Assembly (NCBI GenBank): GCA_033808805.1
Contig: JAPXMY010000002.1
Span: forward strand, 62,001 to 126,000
DNA: 64,000 bases
Origin: UBA1783 sp033808805
GTDB lineage: Bacteria > Bacillota_I > Bacilli_A > Erysipelotrichales > Erysipelotrichaceae
Direction: 5' to 3'
The position numbers and the translations under genes are program-made. Shown here piece by piece: positions 52,171 to 60,648 of this stretch. The notes beneath the pieces are model-generated. The model was not told where the DNA came from. It did no database searches and worked only from the letters and a program-made list of their open reading frames with translations. The stretch's first letter is position 1; each line of letters opens with the position of its first letter.

Positions 52171-53068
52171 AAGTTATCTCCTTCTTTTTCATAACATAAT
52201 TAATCAGGTAACCCTCTCTTGCCCCAGCTTGAGAAACGATTATTTCTTTTGAACGGTAATGCTTCATAATTGAATACAAAATCATAGTTCCAGGTACGAT
52301 AGTGTGAATTCTATTTGGTATAGCTTTCAATATGGCATCTTGAAATATGTGAGGCGTTTTCATTCTGTTTACGATGTCCTTCAGTTCGTCAAATGTAATA
52401 ACATCTGCATCGCTATCAATATAGAGAGAGTTTTTAAGCTTTAACAGGGCCCTGATAGTTCCTCCGACTCCTACAATTGTATAAATCTTTTGTGGATTTG
52501 AATCATGCAATTCTAATATCTGTTGAGCGTTTCTATTGATTTCTTTTATTTCACTTAACTGCGGTAAAATACTGCTGACGTAATTGCGATAAAAATTTAA
52601 AGAACCGATAGGAAGTGAGGTTGATCTTCTAATCTTGTTATTTTTGAAAACAACCAGTTCAGATGAACCACCTCCAATATCAACTAACAGACCAGTATCC
52701 TTTTTAACGACAGAAGAAGCACCTGCATATCCTAATTCACCTTCTTCGTTTCCTGAGACCAGATGTATATCTAAACCAAGGGTATCTTTAACTTTTTGAA
52801 TTACTTCCTGACTATTTTTAATATTTCTTAAAGAAGCTGTTGCAAAAGGAAATACTTCTGTAATATTCAATCTTTTCAGTATTAAATCAAACTTTCCTAA
52901 AACATCCAACAGTTTTAAAACACCGCTTTTCAACAGGACTCCATCTTCAATATGACTGACCAGACCTGCCATTTCTTTGGAGTTAAAAGCAATTTCAAAA
53001 TCATCTTCTTTTTTAATGTAAACGTTCATTCTAATGGTGTTAGAACCTATATCAATAATAGCCAACAT
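52160..53068 (-). CDS. ppx: Exopolyphosphatase / (p)ppGpp phosphohydrolase (Ppx/GppA family)
   Basis: 302 residues, the two-domain actin-like core only, without the HD-type C-terminal domain of long Ppx. Seen: AIIDIGSNTIRMNVY at the start, SGNEEGELGYAG and LVDIGGGSSELVVF. I chose the ATG at 53068 (AGAGGTGA upstream on the minus strand); the longer frame to 53119 covers the promoter. It may cut polyphosphate chains or pppGpp; linkage to ppk1 favours polyphosphate. Confidence 0.93.
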   Translation of the reverse strand: MLAIIDIGSNTIRMNVYIKKEDDFEIAFNSKEMAGLVSHIEDGVLLKSGVLKLLDVLGKFDLILKRLNITEVFPFATASLRNIKNSQEVIQKVKDTLGLDIHLVSGNEEGELGYAGASSVVKKDTGLLVDIGGGSSELVVFKNNKIRRSTSLPIGSLNFYRNYVSSILPQLSEIKEINRNAQQILELHDSNPQKIYTIVGVGGTIRALLKLKNSLYIDSDADVITFDELKDIVNRMKTPHIFQDAILKAIPNRIHTIVPGTMILYSIMKHYRSKEIIVSQAGAREGYLINYVMKKKEITYGE

Positions 53069-53090
53069 AAAGTTCACCTCTTTTAGGGTA

Positions 53091-53099
53091 ATTATATCA
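53091..53099 (-). promoter_or_regulatory. Extended -10 promoter of ppx-ppk1
   Basis: On the minus strand TGATATAAT gives a TGn extension and a perfect TATAAT (53091-53096). The -35 region is poor. Confidence 0.55.
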
Positions 53100-53159
53100 C
53101 GACTGATATTAGATGGCATAAATAATTGTTAGAGAAATTATTGATTTGTTATTGCTAAA

Positions 53160-53186
53160 GAAAAAAGACTGAAACAGTCCTTTTTA
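53160..53186 (-). terminator. Intrinsic terminator
   Basis: GACTG (53167-53171), loop AAA, CAGTC (53175-53179), with extra A-T pairs and a T run on the minus strand. Confidence 0.8.
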
Positions 53187-53909
53187 TCAACTTAATAATC
53201 GATATCCAAAAACCAGAGCCGAGTAAAGTACGACTACTAAAGGATAGGTTAAAAACAGGTAGAGACATTTAACCGGTAAGAGATTGTAAAATTTTTTTAA
53301 AATTGGGTTTGTTGCTTCTACAGTGTAGATGTAGTTGGCTTTAGGATGAATGGTCTTTCTTAAAGTGACATTGATAATATGGACGATTATCAGGATTAAT
53401 GAATTATATACAAGCATGGGAATAAGTTCTGAAAATGAAGGAACATATAACCCCAAAACAACATACAGCATATTAATTACCATCAGTAAACCATGATAAC
53501 CATAAAAACCTAAACCCATAATGGAGAAAAAGCTGACGCTTTCAAAACCACCATCCGGCATCAGATAAGCCAGTAAAGCCCCAAAACTGCCTTCAACAAA
53601 GCAAAAAGCCATCAAGGTAGGATTTAGGGTAATAGCCGCAAAAAGAGAAGTGATTGAGCCGATATTGCATAAATAAAATGGCAATTCGTTAGCCCAGTTG
53701 TAGTCATAGACTTTTACCTTGCCTAAACTTGTTTTGTAGATAAATAAATATATCAGATTAAAAACACTGAAAAAAATCATAAAGATTCTAATGGTCTCCA
53801 TAGAACTGTTTTTAAATATGCTTTTTATAATTATGATTAATAAAATTACTGCTGTAATTAATGACCACCAAATCTTATTTCCAGTTTTAACAATATACCT
53901 ATCTTCCAT
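53187..53909 (-). CDS. YwaF/TIGR02206-like membrane protein
   Basis: 240 residues with six to seven transmembrane helices. The family pattern is seen in NELPFYLCNIGSI (about 82-94) and AYLMPDGG (about 126-133), and in a final helix pair. Proteins of this family (YwaF, TMEM164-like) are conserved but uncharacterised in bacteria. It is a single gene with its own terminator. Confidence 0.8.
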   Translation of the reverse strand: MEDRYIVKTGNKIWWSLITAVILLIIIIKSIFKNSSMETIRIFMIFFSVFNLIYLFIYKTSLGKVKVYDYNWANELPFYLCNIGSITSLFAAITLNPTLMAFCFVEGSFGALLAYLMPDGGFESVSFFSIMGLGFYGYHGLLMVINMLYVVLGLYVPSFSELIPMLVYNSLILIIVHIINVTLRKTIHPKANYIYTVEATNPILKKFYNLLPVKCLYLFLTYPLVVVLYSALVFGYRLLS

Positions 53910-54002
53910 AAATAACCTCTATTAACGAAATATGTGAAACTATATTATCATAACTTGGAAAATAATAAAATAAAAGGGACATTTAATTGTCCCCTTTATA
54001 GA

Positions 54003-54332
54003 TTAAAACTGACTTTTATCTTCATATAGCTCAATGATGGCTTCTTCTTTTCTAATGAAAGCCAGTCGAACTGTTTCTGATATCCTTTCATCAAACAAAA
54101 GCTCATCACTATCATCAATATAAGGTTGAGCATCATCAACCAGATAGGCTACATGCCATTTCTTGGATAATACTTCAGGAAATCTGGTTTTTTCTTCAAA
54201 TTTCAAATATTCAATTTTATAGTCATATTCATCAACCGATTCATTGACCCAGAATCCACCCCATTCATTGAAAACCATGCCAGGTTTTTTGTTTAAAACA
54301 GGTATTCCTATGTGTAGATATTTAGCAGCCAT
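54003..54332 (-). CDS. VOC-like (glyoxalase fold) small protein linked to dhaK
   Basis: 109 residues. The start HIGIPV, the middle WHVAYLVDD and the end RLAFIRKEEAIIELYE follow the beta-alpha-beta layout of vicinal-oxygen-chelate proteins, but the metal ligands cannot be assigned with confidence. I chose ATG 54332, which has GGAG upstream on the minus strand and begins five bases after the dhaK stop. Position suggests a role linked to dihydroxyacetone or its toxic by-product methylglyoxal; this is inference. Confidence 0.6.
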   Translation of the reverse strand: MAAKYLHIGIPVLNKKPGMVFNEWGGFWVNESVDEYDYKIEYLKFEEKTRFPEVLSKKWHVAYLVDDAQPYIDDSDELLFDERISETVRLAFIRKEEAIIELYEDKSQF

Positions 54333-54337
54333 AAGAG

Positions 54338-55333
54338 TTACTCCCTGAAGAATACTGGTGTATGAGCTGGCGTCTTCCATAATCTCAAAAATTCATCATT
54401 CCATTTGGCAAAGTTAAGCTGGAAGCCGGCTGCTTCCTGAACAGTCAGGATTTCACCAACCATATTGGCAACAACTTCAATTCCCAGTTCGTTAAGATAT
54501 TCAACAGTATCTTTATATAAGATCAGCATTTCCATCATTGTTGTTGCCCCACAGCCATTGACCATTACAAAGGCTTTGTCACCTTTTTTAAGACCTGTTG
54601 CTTCAATCAGTTTTGGAGCAACTGCACGAATAGTTTCTCTGCTGTTTTTCATTGGAACTCTTACTCCGCCACCTTCACCATGCTGACCAGCTCCAATTTC
54701 CATCATATCAGTTTCACCTAAATCGCCAAATGACATCCCGTTTTGTGGATGGGTAGCATCAGTTGTCTTGATGGTAATACTGGCCATATTATCAGCATAC
54801 CTTTGAGCAATTTCAGCTACTTCATCTAGTGACTTTCCTTCATTTGCTGCTGCAGCTGCAATATGATATAAAGCTACAGCTCCAGCCAGGCCACGTTTAT
54901 TATCTTCACCTTCGGGGTCATATTTGATTTCTTCACCGGTGATAACCTGTCTGACATTCATATTGGCTTTTGCTGCCAGTTTCATAGCCTGTTTTCCGGC
55001 CAGCTGATCACCAGCATAATTCAAGGTTAGCAATAGTACACCATGACCCTTATCAGCTCTTTGCAGTGCTTCAAAGACCAGTTTTCCACTTGGCGCTGCA
55101 AATATGTCACCATCAACCTGAATGTCCAGCATCCCTTTTCCGACATAACCTTTTTGTGCCGGTTCATGTCCTGATCCGCCATAAGTAACGATGGTAACTC
55201 GATCAGCTTTTTCTAAGTCTTTAGAGATAACCATATGTCCATCGACGAATAAGACATCACTAAAAGCAAGTCCTAAACCAATCAGAAGTTCATCAGTTAC
55301 GGTTTCAGGACTGTTGATAAATTTTTTCATCAT
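54338..55333 (-). CDS. dhaK: Dihydroxyacetone kinase subunit DhaK
   Basis: 331 residues, full length. GSGHEPAQKGYVGKGM (about 53-68) forms the substrate pocket, and GAGQHGEGG near residue 218 holds the histidine that binds dihydroxyacetone covalently. DhaK with DhaL makes dihydroxyacetone phosphate. No DhaM (PTS phosphodonor) gene is in the window, so whether the donor is ATP or a PTS protein is open. The start has GGAG upstream, 27 bases after dhaL. Confidence 0.95.
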   Translation of the reverse strand: MMKKFINSPETVTDELLIGLGLAFSDVLFVDGHMVISKDLEKADRVTIVTYGGSGHEPAQKGYVGKGMLDIQVDGDIFAAPSGKLVFEALQRADKGHGVLLLTLNYAGDQLAGKQAMKLAAKANMNVRQVITGEEIKYDPEGEDNKRGLAGAVALYHIAAAAANEGKSLDEVAEIAQRYADNMASITIKTTDATHPQNGMSFGDLGETDMMEIGAGQHGEGGGVRVPMKNSRETIRAVAPKLIEATGLKKGDKAFVMVNGCGATTMMEMLILYKDTVEYLNELGIEVVANMVGEILTVQEAAGFQLNFAKWNDEFLRLWKTPAHTPVFFRE

Positions 55334-55360
55334 ATATTTGCTCTCCTTTCTGAAAAAAAA

Positions 55361-55969
55361 TTATATTTCAGCCATTCCTTTAAAGAAATAGGACATTGAT
55401 AGAGCTCCAGCATCTGGAGTGCCCAGTGTTTTTTCACCATAGCTTTTTGCTCTGCCAAACCTGGCTGTGTAGTTCTTGGTTGCTTCAGCACCAAAAGCTG
55501 CTTCTGCAGCAGCAATTTCAAAAAATTGTTCAATACTTTCAGCATTCAATAAACCACTGCTGGCTAATATTAAAGCATCCATCATTGTCTTATCACCAAT
55601 CTTGGCGGTAGAGATATCTGAAAATTCCTGATATCCAGCAGTGAAAATATCTTTTAACTGTTCTAAGGTCAGCTCATTAGTATCCGGAGCAGCCTGCTGC
55701 ATGCCATCAAAGTAAGAATTCCATAAAGGAACAGAACTGCCGCCATTTAATTCCATAATGGCATCCGCAATATCTTCCAGCATCTTTTTGATGGAACCTT
55801 CTGAAGTATTTATAGCATTAATAATAGCGTTGGATATCTTGACCATCGTCAAACCATGATCAGCATCACCGAAATTAGAGTCTATTTCTGTTAATTCGGC
55901 CTCATGAGCCTTAATTTTTTCACAACCATTTATTATTCTGGTCGCAAATTCCTGTTTAGTTATTATCAT
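55361..55969 (-). CDS. dhaL: Dihydroxyacetone kinase subunit DhaL
   Basis: 202 residues, the nucleotide-binding subunit. The Mg-ADP/ATP site appears as FGDADHGLTM (about 32-41), with NGGSSVPLWNS (about 74-84) and the C-terminal DAGALSMSYFF. It holds ADP as cofactor in PTS-type enzymes. It leads the dhaL-dhaK-VOC operon. On the minus strand TGATATAAT (TATAAT box at 55991-55996) is an extended -10, and the Rex operator lies further upstream. Confidence 0.94.
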   Translation of the reverse strand: MIITKQEFATRIINGCEKIKAHEAELTEIDSNFGDADHGLTMVKISNAIINAINTSEGSIKKMLEDIADAIMELNGGSSVPLWNSYFDGMQQAAPDTNELTLEQLKDIFTAGYQEFSDISTAKIGDKTMMDALILASSGLLNAESIEQFFEIAAAEAAFGAEATKNYTARFGRAKSYGEKTLGTPDAGALSMSYFFKGMAEI

Positions 55970-56035
55970 AATTGCACCTTCTTTAAATATATTATATCAT
56001 CACATAAACTCTTTTTAATTTAAATATTGTTAAAA

Positions 56036-56053
56036 ATGTTAAAATCTTAACAA
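56036..56053. promoter_or_regulatory. Rex operator between dhaL and rex
   Basis: ATGTTAAAATCTTAACAA fits the clostridial Rex consensus TTGTTAA-N4-TTAACAA with one mismatch, and contains a perfect TGTTAA-N4-TTAACA dyad. It covers the likely -35 (TTAACA 56047-56052) of the rex promoter, which fits autoregulation, and lies upstream of the dhaL promoter. Confidence 0.75.
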
Positions 56054-56093
56054 ATCAATTCATATATGTTAATATATTAGTGGTGATGAAAAT

Positions 56094-56729
56094 ATGACAT
56101 ACGGTAAAAATGTTCCAAAGGCGACAAAACAACGATATCCAATATACCTGAAGGCATTAAGAAAATTAAAATCTAATAATGTCGAAAGAGTATTGTCAAG
56201 TGAGCTTTCTGAATTGGTTGATATTGCCTCTACTACTATAAGAAGAGATCTGTCTTTTATCGGTTGTTTAGGCAAACAGGGATATGGCTATGATGTTGAA
56301 AAGCTGATTCAGGTATTCAATGAAGTGCTTGGAACTGGTTTTGATGAAAAAATTATCTTAATTGGGTGTGGTAATTTAGGTCAGGCTTTGCTAAACTATA
56401 ATCGTTGGGATTATGTTGTTGGTGAAATAGTAATGGCCTTTGATATAAAACCCGATATAGTGGGGAAAACGATAAAGAATATTCCTGTATATCATATTGA
56501 TGAACTTGAAAAGAGGATACCGGAAGATTGTCGAATTGCGATTGTGGCAATCAGTCAGGATGCTCAGCAATTGGTTGAAAGATTACAAAAATGTGGAGTC
56601 ATTGGAATCATAGACTTTACCCATACTCATATTCAAGTACCTAAAGGTATGGCTCTTAAAACGGTTGATGTAGTCACCAAGATTCAGGAATTGGTATTTG
56701 AAACAAATATTATTAAAAAATTTAGATAG
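56094..56729 (+). CDS. rex: Redox-sensing transcriptional repressor Rex
   Basis: 211 residues, normal length. The N-terminal winged helix (about 8-75: ATKQRYPIYLKALRKL, SELVDIASTTIRRDLSFIG, KQGYGYDV) is followed by the Rossmann NAD(H) domain with IILIGCGNLGQALLNY at about 84-99 and a C-terminal swapped helix. Rex leaves DNA when NADH is high and so induces fermentation genes. A matching operator lies just upstream. GGTGAT at 56082-56087 is the ribosome-binding site. Confidence 0.96.
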   Translation: MTYGKNVPKATKQRYPIYLKALRKLKSNNVERVLSSELSELVDIASTTIRRDLSFIGCLGKQGYGYDVEKLIQVFNEVLGTGFDEKIILIGCGNLGQALLNYNRWDYVVGEIVMAFDIKPDIVGKTIKNIPVYHIDELEKRIPEDCRIAIVAISQDAQQLVERLQKCGVIGIIDFTHTHIQVPKGMALKTVDVVTKIQELVFETNIIKKFR

Positions 56730-56734
56730 ACTTT

Positions 56735-56941
56735 GATCAAAGAACAATCAAGTGAGAAATTTTACAGAGAAAAGGATTAGCTGAGAACCTTAAGTTATGT
56801 AGCTTGAAATTGGAACACTTTGTGAGTCGGATTGGAGAATCAAGTAGACAATCCCGTAATCAGGCGTTAACGAAAAAAAGAACCAAAAAGGATGGTACCG
56901 CGGTAATTTTACGCTCCTTGCAGGGGCGTTTTATTTTTTAG
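56735..56941 (+). promoter_or_regulatory. T-box leader of asnS
   Basis: T-box AAGGATGGTACCGCGG at 56888-56903. Stem I shows AGAGA (56766-56770), and the specifier AAC (Asn) lies at 56814-56816 followed by ACTTTGTGAG. The terminator is ACGCTCC (56911-56917) against GGGGCGT (56923-56929) plus Ts. A promoter may lie in the end of rex (TTGAAA at 56698). Confidence 0.93.
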
Positions 56942-56954
56942 GAGGAAAAAGATT

Positions 56955-58337
56955 ATGTTTGAATTTATGACAATTAGAGAGTTATATGAACTGTTTTTAG
57001 CTAATAACATGATGGAAATTGACGGCTTGGAATATGTTCAGTTACAGGGTTGGGTCAAAACGAATCGTAATAATGGTCAGGTGGGTTTTATTGAACTTAA
57101 TGATGGAACATATTTTAAAAACTGCCAGTTAGTTTATACTACAGCTTTACAGAACTTTGAAGAAGTATCTAAAAGTTTAACTGGTACAGCTATGACGGTC
57201 ATTGGAAAGTTTAAATTGACCCCAAAAATGAAACAACCATTTGAACTTGAGCTGACTGAAGTTGTTATCGATGCTGCCTGTTCTAATGACTATCCATTAC
57301 AGAAGAAGAGACATTCTTTTGAATATTTAAGAGAAATTCCTCATTTGAGGCCTAGGACAAATACTTTTAATGCTGTATTCAGAGTCAGAAGTGCTCTGGC
57401 TATGGCTCTGCATGAATTTTTCCAGGACCAGGGGTTTGTCTATGTCCATGCGCCAATCATCACAGGAAACGATGCTGAAGGAGCTGGTGAAGCATTTACA
57501 GTTACTACTAGAGAAGATGGTAAATATGAAGAAGATTTCTTTGGCAAAAGAGCTTCTTTAACCGTGTCAGGACAATTACATGTTGAAGCCTATGCTTTGG
57601 CTTATAGAGATGTCTATACTTTTGGTCCGACATTCAGAGCGGAAAATTCAAACACTAAAAAGCATGCCAGTGAGTTCTGGATGTGCGAGCCAGAAATGGC
57701 CTTTGCGGATTTAGAGGATATTATCAACTTGATGGAAGATATGGTTAAAAGCTGTATTGAATATGTTTTCGCTAACTGTCCTGAAGAAATGCAGTTCTTC
57801 AATGACTTTATTGATAAAGACAAGTCTTTAATTGAAAGACTGAAAAAAGTTGTGGACAGCACTTTTGCCAGAATTACCTATGAGCAGGCTTTAAAAGAAT
57901 TAAAGGAAGCAGAAGACAGTTTCCAATATAAGGTTCATTGGGGAATGGATATTCAGACAGAACATGAAAAGTATTTAACTGAGAAGCATGGTCCAGTATT
58001 TGTCATGAACTATCCTAAAGAAAGTAAAGCTTTCTATATGCGATTAAATGATGATAACAGAACTGTCGCTGCAACCGACCTTTTGATACCGGTAGTTGGC
58101 GAATTATGTGGTGGATCACAAAGAGAAGAAAGATACGACCAATTATTAAATAGAATGCACGAAATGAATGTTCCTGTAGAACCACTGCAATGGTATCTGG
58201 ATTTAAGAAAATATGGTTGCTGTATTCATTCAGGATTCGGTGTTGGTTTTGAAAGACTTTTGATGTATATTACTGCAATGGAAAACATCAGAGACGTATC
58301 ATCTTATCCAAGAACACCAAGAAATTTAGAATTCTAA
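56955..58337 (+). CDS. asnS: Asparagine--tRNA ligase
   Basis: 460 residues. N-terminal OB-fold anticodon domain (about 20-115, QLQGWVKTNRNNGQVGFIELNDG) and class II core with FRVRSALAMALHEFFQDQGFVYVHAPII, TFRAENSNTKKHASEFWMCEPE and the final GFGVGFERLLMYI (motif 3). The HxxGE-type context and the Asn T-box specifier identify it as AsnRS and not AspRS. GGAGG at 56941-56945 is the ribosome-binding site. Confidence 0.97.
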   Translation: MFEFMTIRELYELFLANNMMEIDGLEYVQLQGWVKTNRNNGQVGFIELNDGTYFKNCQLVYTTALQNFEEVSKSLTGTAMTVIGKFKLTPKMKQPFELELTEVVIDAACSNDYPLQKKRHSFEYLREIPHLRPRTNTFNAVFRVRSALAMALHEFFQDQGFVYVHAPIITGNDAEGAGEAFTVTTREDGKYEEDFFGKRASLTVSGQLHVEAYALAYRDVYTFGPTFRAENSNTKKHASEFWMCEPEMAFADLEDIINLMEDMVKSCIEYVFANCPEEMQFFNDFIDKDKSLIERLKKVVDSTFARITYEQALKELKEAEDSFQYKVHWGMDIQTEHEKYLTEKHGPVFVMNYPKESKAFYMRLNDDNRTVAATDLLIPVVGELCGGSQREERYDQLLNRMHEMNVPVEPLQWYLDLRKYGCCIHSGFGVGFERLLMYITAMENIRDVSSYPRTPRNLEF

Positions 58338-58342
58338 AATAA

Positions 58343-58370
58343 TAGCCTGGTTTTAAATCGGGCTTTTTTA
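58343..58370 (+). terminator. Intrinsic terminator of asnS
   Basis: AGCCTG (58344-58349) pairs with CGGGCT (58359-58364, one wobble), then Ts. Confidence 0.85.
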
Positions 58371-58409
58371 CTTGATAATGGTTATGATATAAAAAAACAG
58401 GGAGATTAT

Positions 58410-59117
58410 ATGAGAAATAAGGTTTATGTAACAGTTGAAAATTTAATCAGAGAAGTTGAAGAAACTCAACACGAAAATGTTGAAAAAGTTTCTCAACAGT
58501 TAGCCAGAAGTATCGAAAACGGTGGAATTTTACAGGCTTTTGGTTCAGGACACTCTTATAGCAGTGCGCTAGAATTAACTCATCGTGCTGGAGGTTTTAT
58601 TCCTTCTAAAAATATCAAGGAACCAGCATTGGGGGCTTATGAAGCTGTTGAAGGTGTGGGTACGACTTTTATGAAAAAAGTTGATATTCGTCCAAATGAT
58701 ATTGTGTTTGTTATTTCAAATTCAGGAAGAAATCCCCTATCAATTGAAGTAGCCCTGAAAGCTAAAGAAAAAGGAGCAGTGACTGTGGCAGTGACTTCTT
58801 TGGAAGTTTCTAAAAAATTAAAATCAAAGCATAGCGGTGGGAAAAACCTTTATGAGATCTGTGATTATGTTTTAGATAACAGGTGTCCTGAAGGAGATGC
58901 TGCTATAGAACTTGATGGCATGGACGGAGTAAGAATCTGTGGGATGTCTACTATTATTACCGGTATTCTTTTAGAAGCAGTGGTCTGTAGAACAGTGGAA
59001 ATCATGCTGACTAAGGGAATTGTTCCACCAATCTATAAATCACAGAATATTGATGGTGGAAGAGAATATAACGAAGAGATTGAAAAGAAATATCTTGATC
59101 GTCTATATCGTATTTAA
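58410..59117 (+). CDS. SIS domain protein, paralogue of the one at 41787
   Basis: 235 residues, single SIS domain: GGILQAFGSGHSYSSALELTHRAGG (seen at about 35-59), PNDIVFVISNSGRNPLSIEVAL (about 98-119), GAVTVAVTSLE. The C-terminal part (PEGDAAIELDGM) matches the paralogue's GDAAVEIEGF. The sugar phosphate is unknown. GGGAG at 58401-58405 fits the start. It stands alone after asnS. Confidence 0.82.
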   Translation: MRNKVYVTVENLIREVEETQHENVEKVSQQLARSIENGGILQAFGSGHSYSSALELTHRAGGFIPSKNIKEPALGAYEAVEGVGTTFMKKVDIRPNDIVFVISNSGRNPLSIEVALKAKEKGAVTVAVTSLEVSKKLKSKHSGGKNLYEICDYVLDNRCPEGDAAIELDGMDGVRICGMSTIITGILLEAVVCRTVEIMLTKGIVPPIYKSQNIDGGREYNEEIEKKYLDRLYRI

Positions 59118-59146
59118 TAAGGATAAAAATTTTAAATAAAAAAATT

Positions 59147-59174
59147 ATTTGTAAATTTAAAAATATTTACAAAT
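59147..59174. promoter_or_regulatory. Perfect inverted repeat upstream of a small membrane gene
   Basis: ATTTGTAAAT (59147-59156) and ATTTACAAAT (59165-59174) form ten-base arms around eight bases. The repeat covers a possible -35 (TTTACA). It is likely an operator; the regulator is unknown. Confidence 0.45.
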
Positions 59175-59232
59175 TATAAAAAAATGTATTATAGTTTTAA
59201 TATAATCAGCAGTCAGAAAGGATAATGTAATT

Positions 59233-59529
59233 ATGAATGAATCAAGATGGAGCATATTGGCAGATGCGATAAGAAATAATAAAACCAGTTATCGCTATAA
59301 TAATAGGATATATCAGATAAATGAAGTTGATATATTTTTGAATCGCTGGGGTCAGTTTATTGTAATAGCCCTTGTAATGTTATTGTTTGCTTTTATTGAA
59401 AAGAAAATAAATTTAACGGCAGCAGCCTGGTACTATCGAATTGGTTTGGCGCTGGCTATTTCTTTTGCAGGTGTGGCAGTCTTCTATTTCCTTTTTGGTG
59501 TCTATATTGATTCAAGGCACAAAAGATAG
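59233..59529 (+). CDS. 98-residue membrane protein
   Basis: A polar N-terminal 35 residues is followed by two transmembrane helices (about 38-56 and 68-90) and a basic end (DSRHKR). No family recognised. GAAAGGA at 59216-59222 is a plausible ribosome-binding site and TATAAT (59201-59206) a likely -10, giving a short leader. A terminator follows 33 bases after the stop. Confidence 0.6.
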   Translation: MNESRWSILADAIRNNKTSYRYNNRIYQINEVDIFLNRWGQFIVIALVMLLFAFIEKKINLTAAAWYYRIGLALAISFAGVAVFYFLFGVYIDSRHKR

Positions 59530-59561
59530 GCATTGCATTATAAAACAATAATTATTTAGTT

Positions 59562-59590
59562 TTAAGTGTGTGAAAACACACTTTTTATTT
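59562..59590 (+). terminator. Intrinsic terminator
   Basis: AAGTGTGT (59564-59571), loop GAAA, ACACACTT (59576-59583), then Ts. Confidence 0.9.
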
Positions 59591-59627
59591 TGATAATCAG
59601 CTAAAAATGTTTATAAAATTAAAAAAT

Positions 59628-59655
59628 TTGAAAAATATAGAAAATTTTGTATAAT
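59628..59655 (+). promoter_or_regulatory. Promoter of the structured lipoprotein leader
   Basis: TTGAAA (59628-59633), 16-base spacer, TATAAT (59650-59655). Confidence 0.7.
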
Positions 59656-59661
59656 ATAAAT

Positions 59662-59870
59662 AACAAAGCATTTATAACTATAATTTAGTTAAAAATAAAG
59701 AATAACAAGGCAAGTTGGCTGTGATCAATTGTTTTTGCTTTTGTAATGAAAACAGCTGAACTTTATAATAATGTGATATAAAAAAAGACAATTTGCTTGA
59801 TAAAAAGGTAAAACCTTTCGATTTTATCGGTAAAAGCTTAGGCTTTATTTATAAATATAATAAGAAAAGG
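59662..59870 (+). promoter_or_regulatory. Structured 5' leader of unknown class
   Basis: About 215 bases separate the promoter from the next gene. Within it, AAGTT-GCTGT (59712-59722) can pair with ACAGC-AACTT (59752-59763). Three short perfect hairpins lie in a row before the ribosome-binding site: AAAGG/CCTTT (59804-59818), CGAT/ATCG (59819-59829) and AAAGC/GCTTT (59833-59846). I recognise no known riboswitch; no gene of useful size lies here. Confidence 0.4.
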
Positions 59871-59878
59871 AGGTAAAA

Positions 59879-60367
59879 ATGAAAAAAATATTTAGAGTAT
59901 TATTGATTGTGATGTTGTTGATAACAACAGGATGTGGCAAAGAAGGTAATGGAGGTGGAAAACCGTCATTAAAAACCACTGAAATTGGTGATGGTTTAAT
60001 TAACTCTTATCGTTCAACGGGAAAATATACAAAAGTTGAAAGAGAGTACTTACCAAAAGAAATTGCTGATATTGGATTAGACTATATCGTATATGAACAA
60101 GAAAGCGATTTTGGAACTGTCAAAGGTTTCACAGTAGTCATTAATGACAAAGATAAAGATGCAATATTAGCTTATATGGACAACTTAGCTAATTCAACTT
60201 ATGAAAACCTAGTGAAAGAAGACGCTGGAATGATTGTTATATACTACAACGATGAAATACCTATTGCTATTTCTGTTGTTATAATGGACTTTTCTGATGA
60301 ATTTTGTGCAATTATGTATGAATCAATGGCTGCTACTATAAATGATTTTTATGATTGGAGATATTAG
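59879..60367 (+). CDS. Small lipoprotein, unknown function
   Basis: 162 residues. Signal sequence with lipobox TGC, lipidated Cys19, then a Gly-rich linker (KEGNGGGK). The mature domain is acidic and alpha/beta, with TVVINDKDKDAILAYMDNL and IVIYYNDEIPIAISVVIMD suggesting a small sheet with flanking helices. No family recognised. AGGAGG at 59868-59873 is the ribosome-binding site. It has a long structured leader and a terminator at 60424. Confidence 0.7.
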   Translation: MKKIFRVLLIVMLLITTGCGKEGNGGGKPSLKTTEIGDGLINSYRSTGKYTKVEREYLPKEIADIGLDYIVYEQESDFGTVKGFTVVINDKDKDAILAYMDNLANSTYENLVKEDAGMIVIYYNDEIPIAISVVIMDFSDEFCAIMYESMAATINDFYDWRY

Positions 60368-60423
60368 AAAGCAAGTCTAGAGAAGTTCTCAATCAGTTCG
60401 ATTTAATAAAAAGAGGACTTATT

Positions 60424-60450
60424 AAAACCACCTTTAAACAGGTGGTTTTC
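60424..60450 (+). terminator. Intrinsic terminator
   Basis: AAAACCACCT (60424-60433), six-base loop, AGGTGGTTTT (60440-60449). The rest of the gap to 60599 shows no gene. Confidence 0.85.
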
Positions 60451-60599
60451 ACATGACAAACAAGGGATAAAAGAAAAACAATCGATTTATAACTGTTCCA
60501 AAAGTATTACAATCATATATGGGAACAAATTAAGCAACAATTTCAAATGTAGGTCAAAATTCAAAAACAATCCAGAAGTGAAGAGCTAAGATTTATTTG

Positions 60600-60628
60600 T
60601 TCACTTTTATTGATGTAAATAGTATAAT
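60600..60628 (+). promoter_or_regulatory. Candidate promoter
   Basis: TTCACT (60600-60605), 17-base spacer, TATAAT (60623-60628), ahead of the amidase-like gene. Confidence 0.5.
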
Positions 60629-60648
60629 TAATTAATGGAGGAGTTATT

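Noticed and set aside
52171..52200. Possible frameshift between ppx and ppk1
   Set aside because: Both proteins are complete; the 11-base overlap is ordinary translational coupling.
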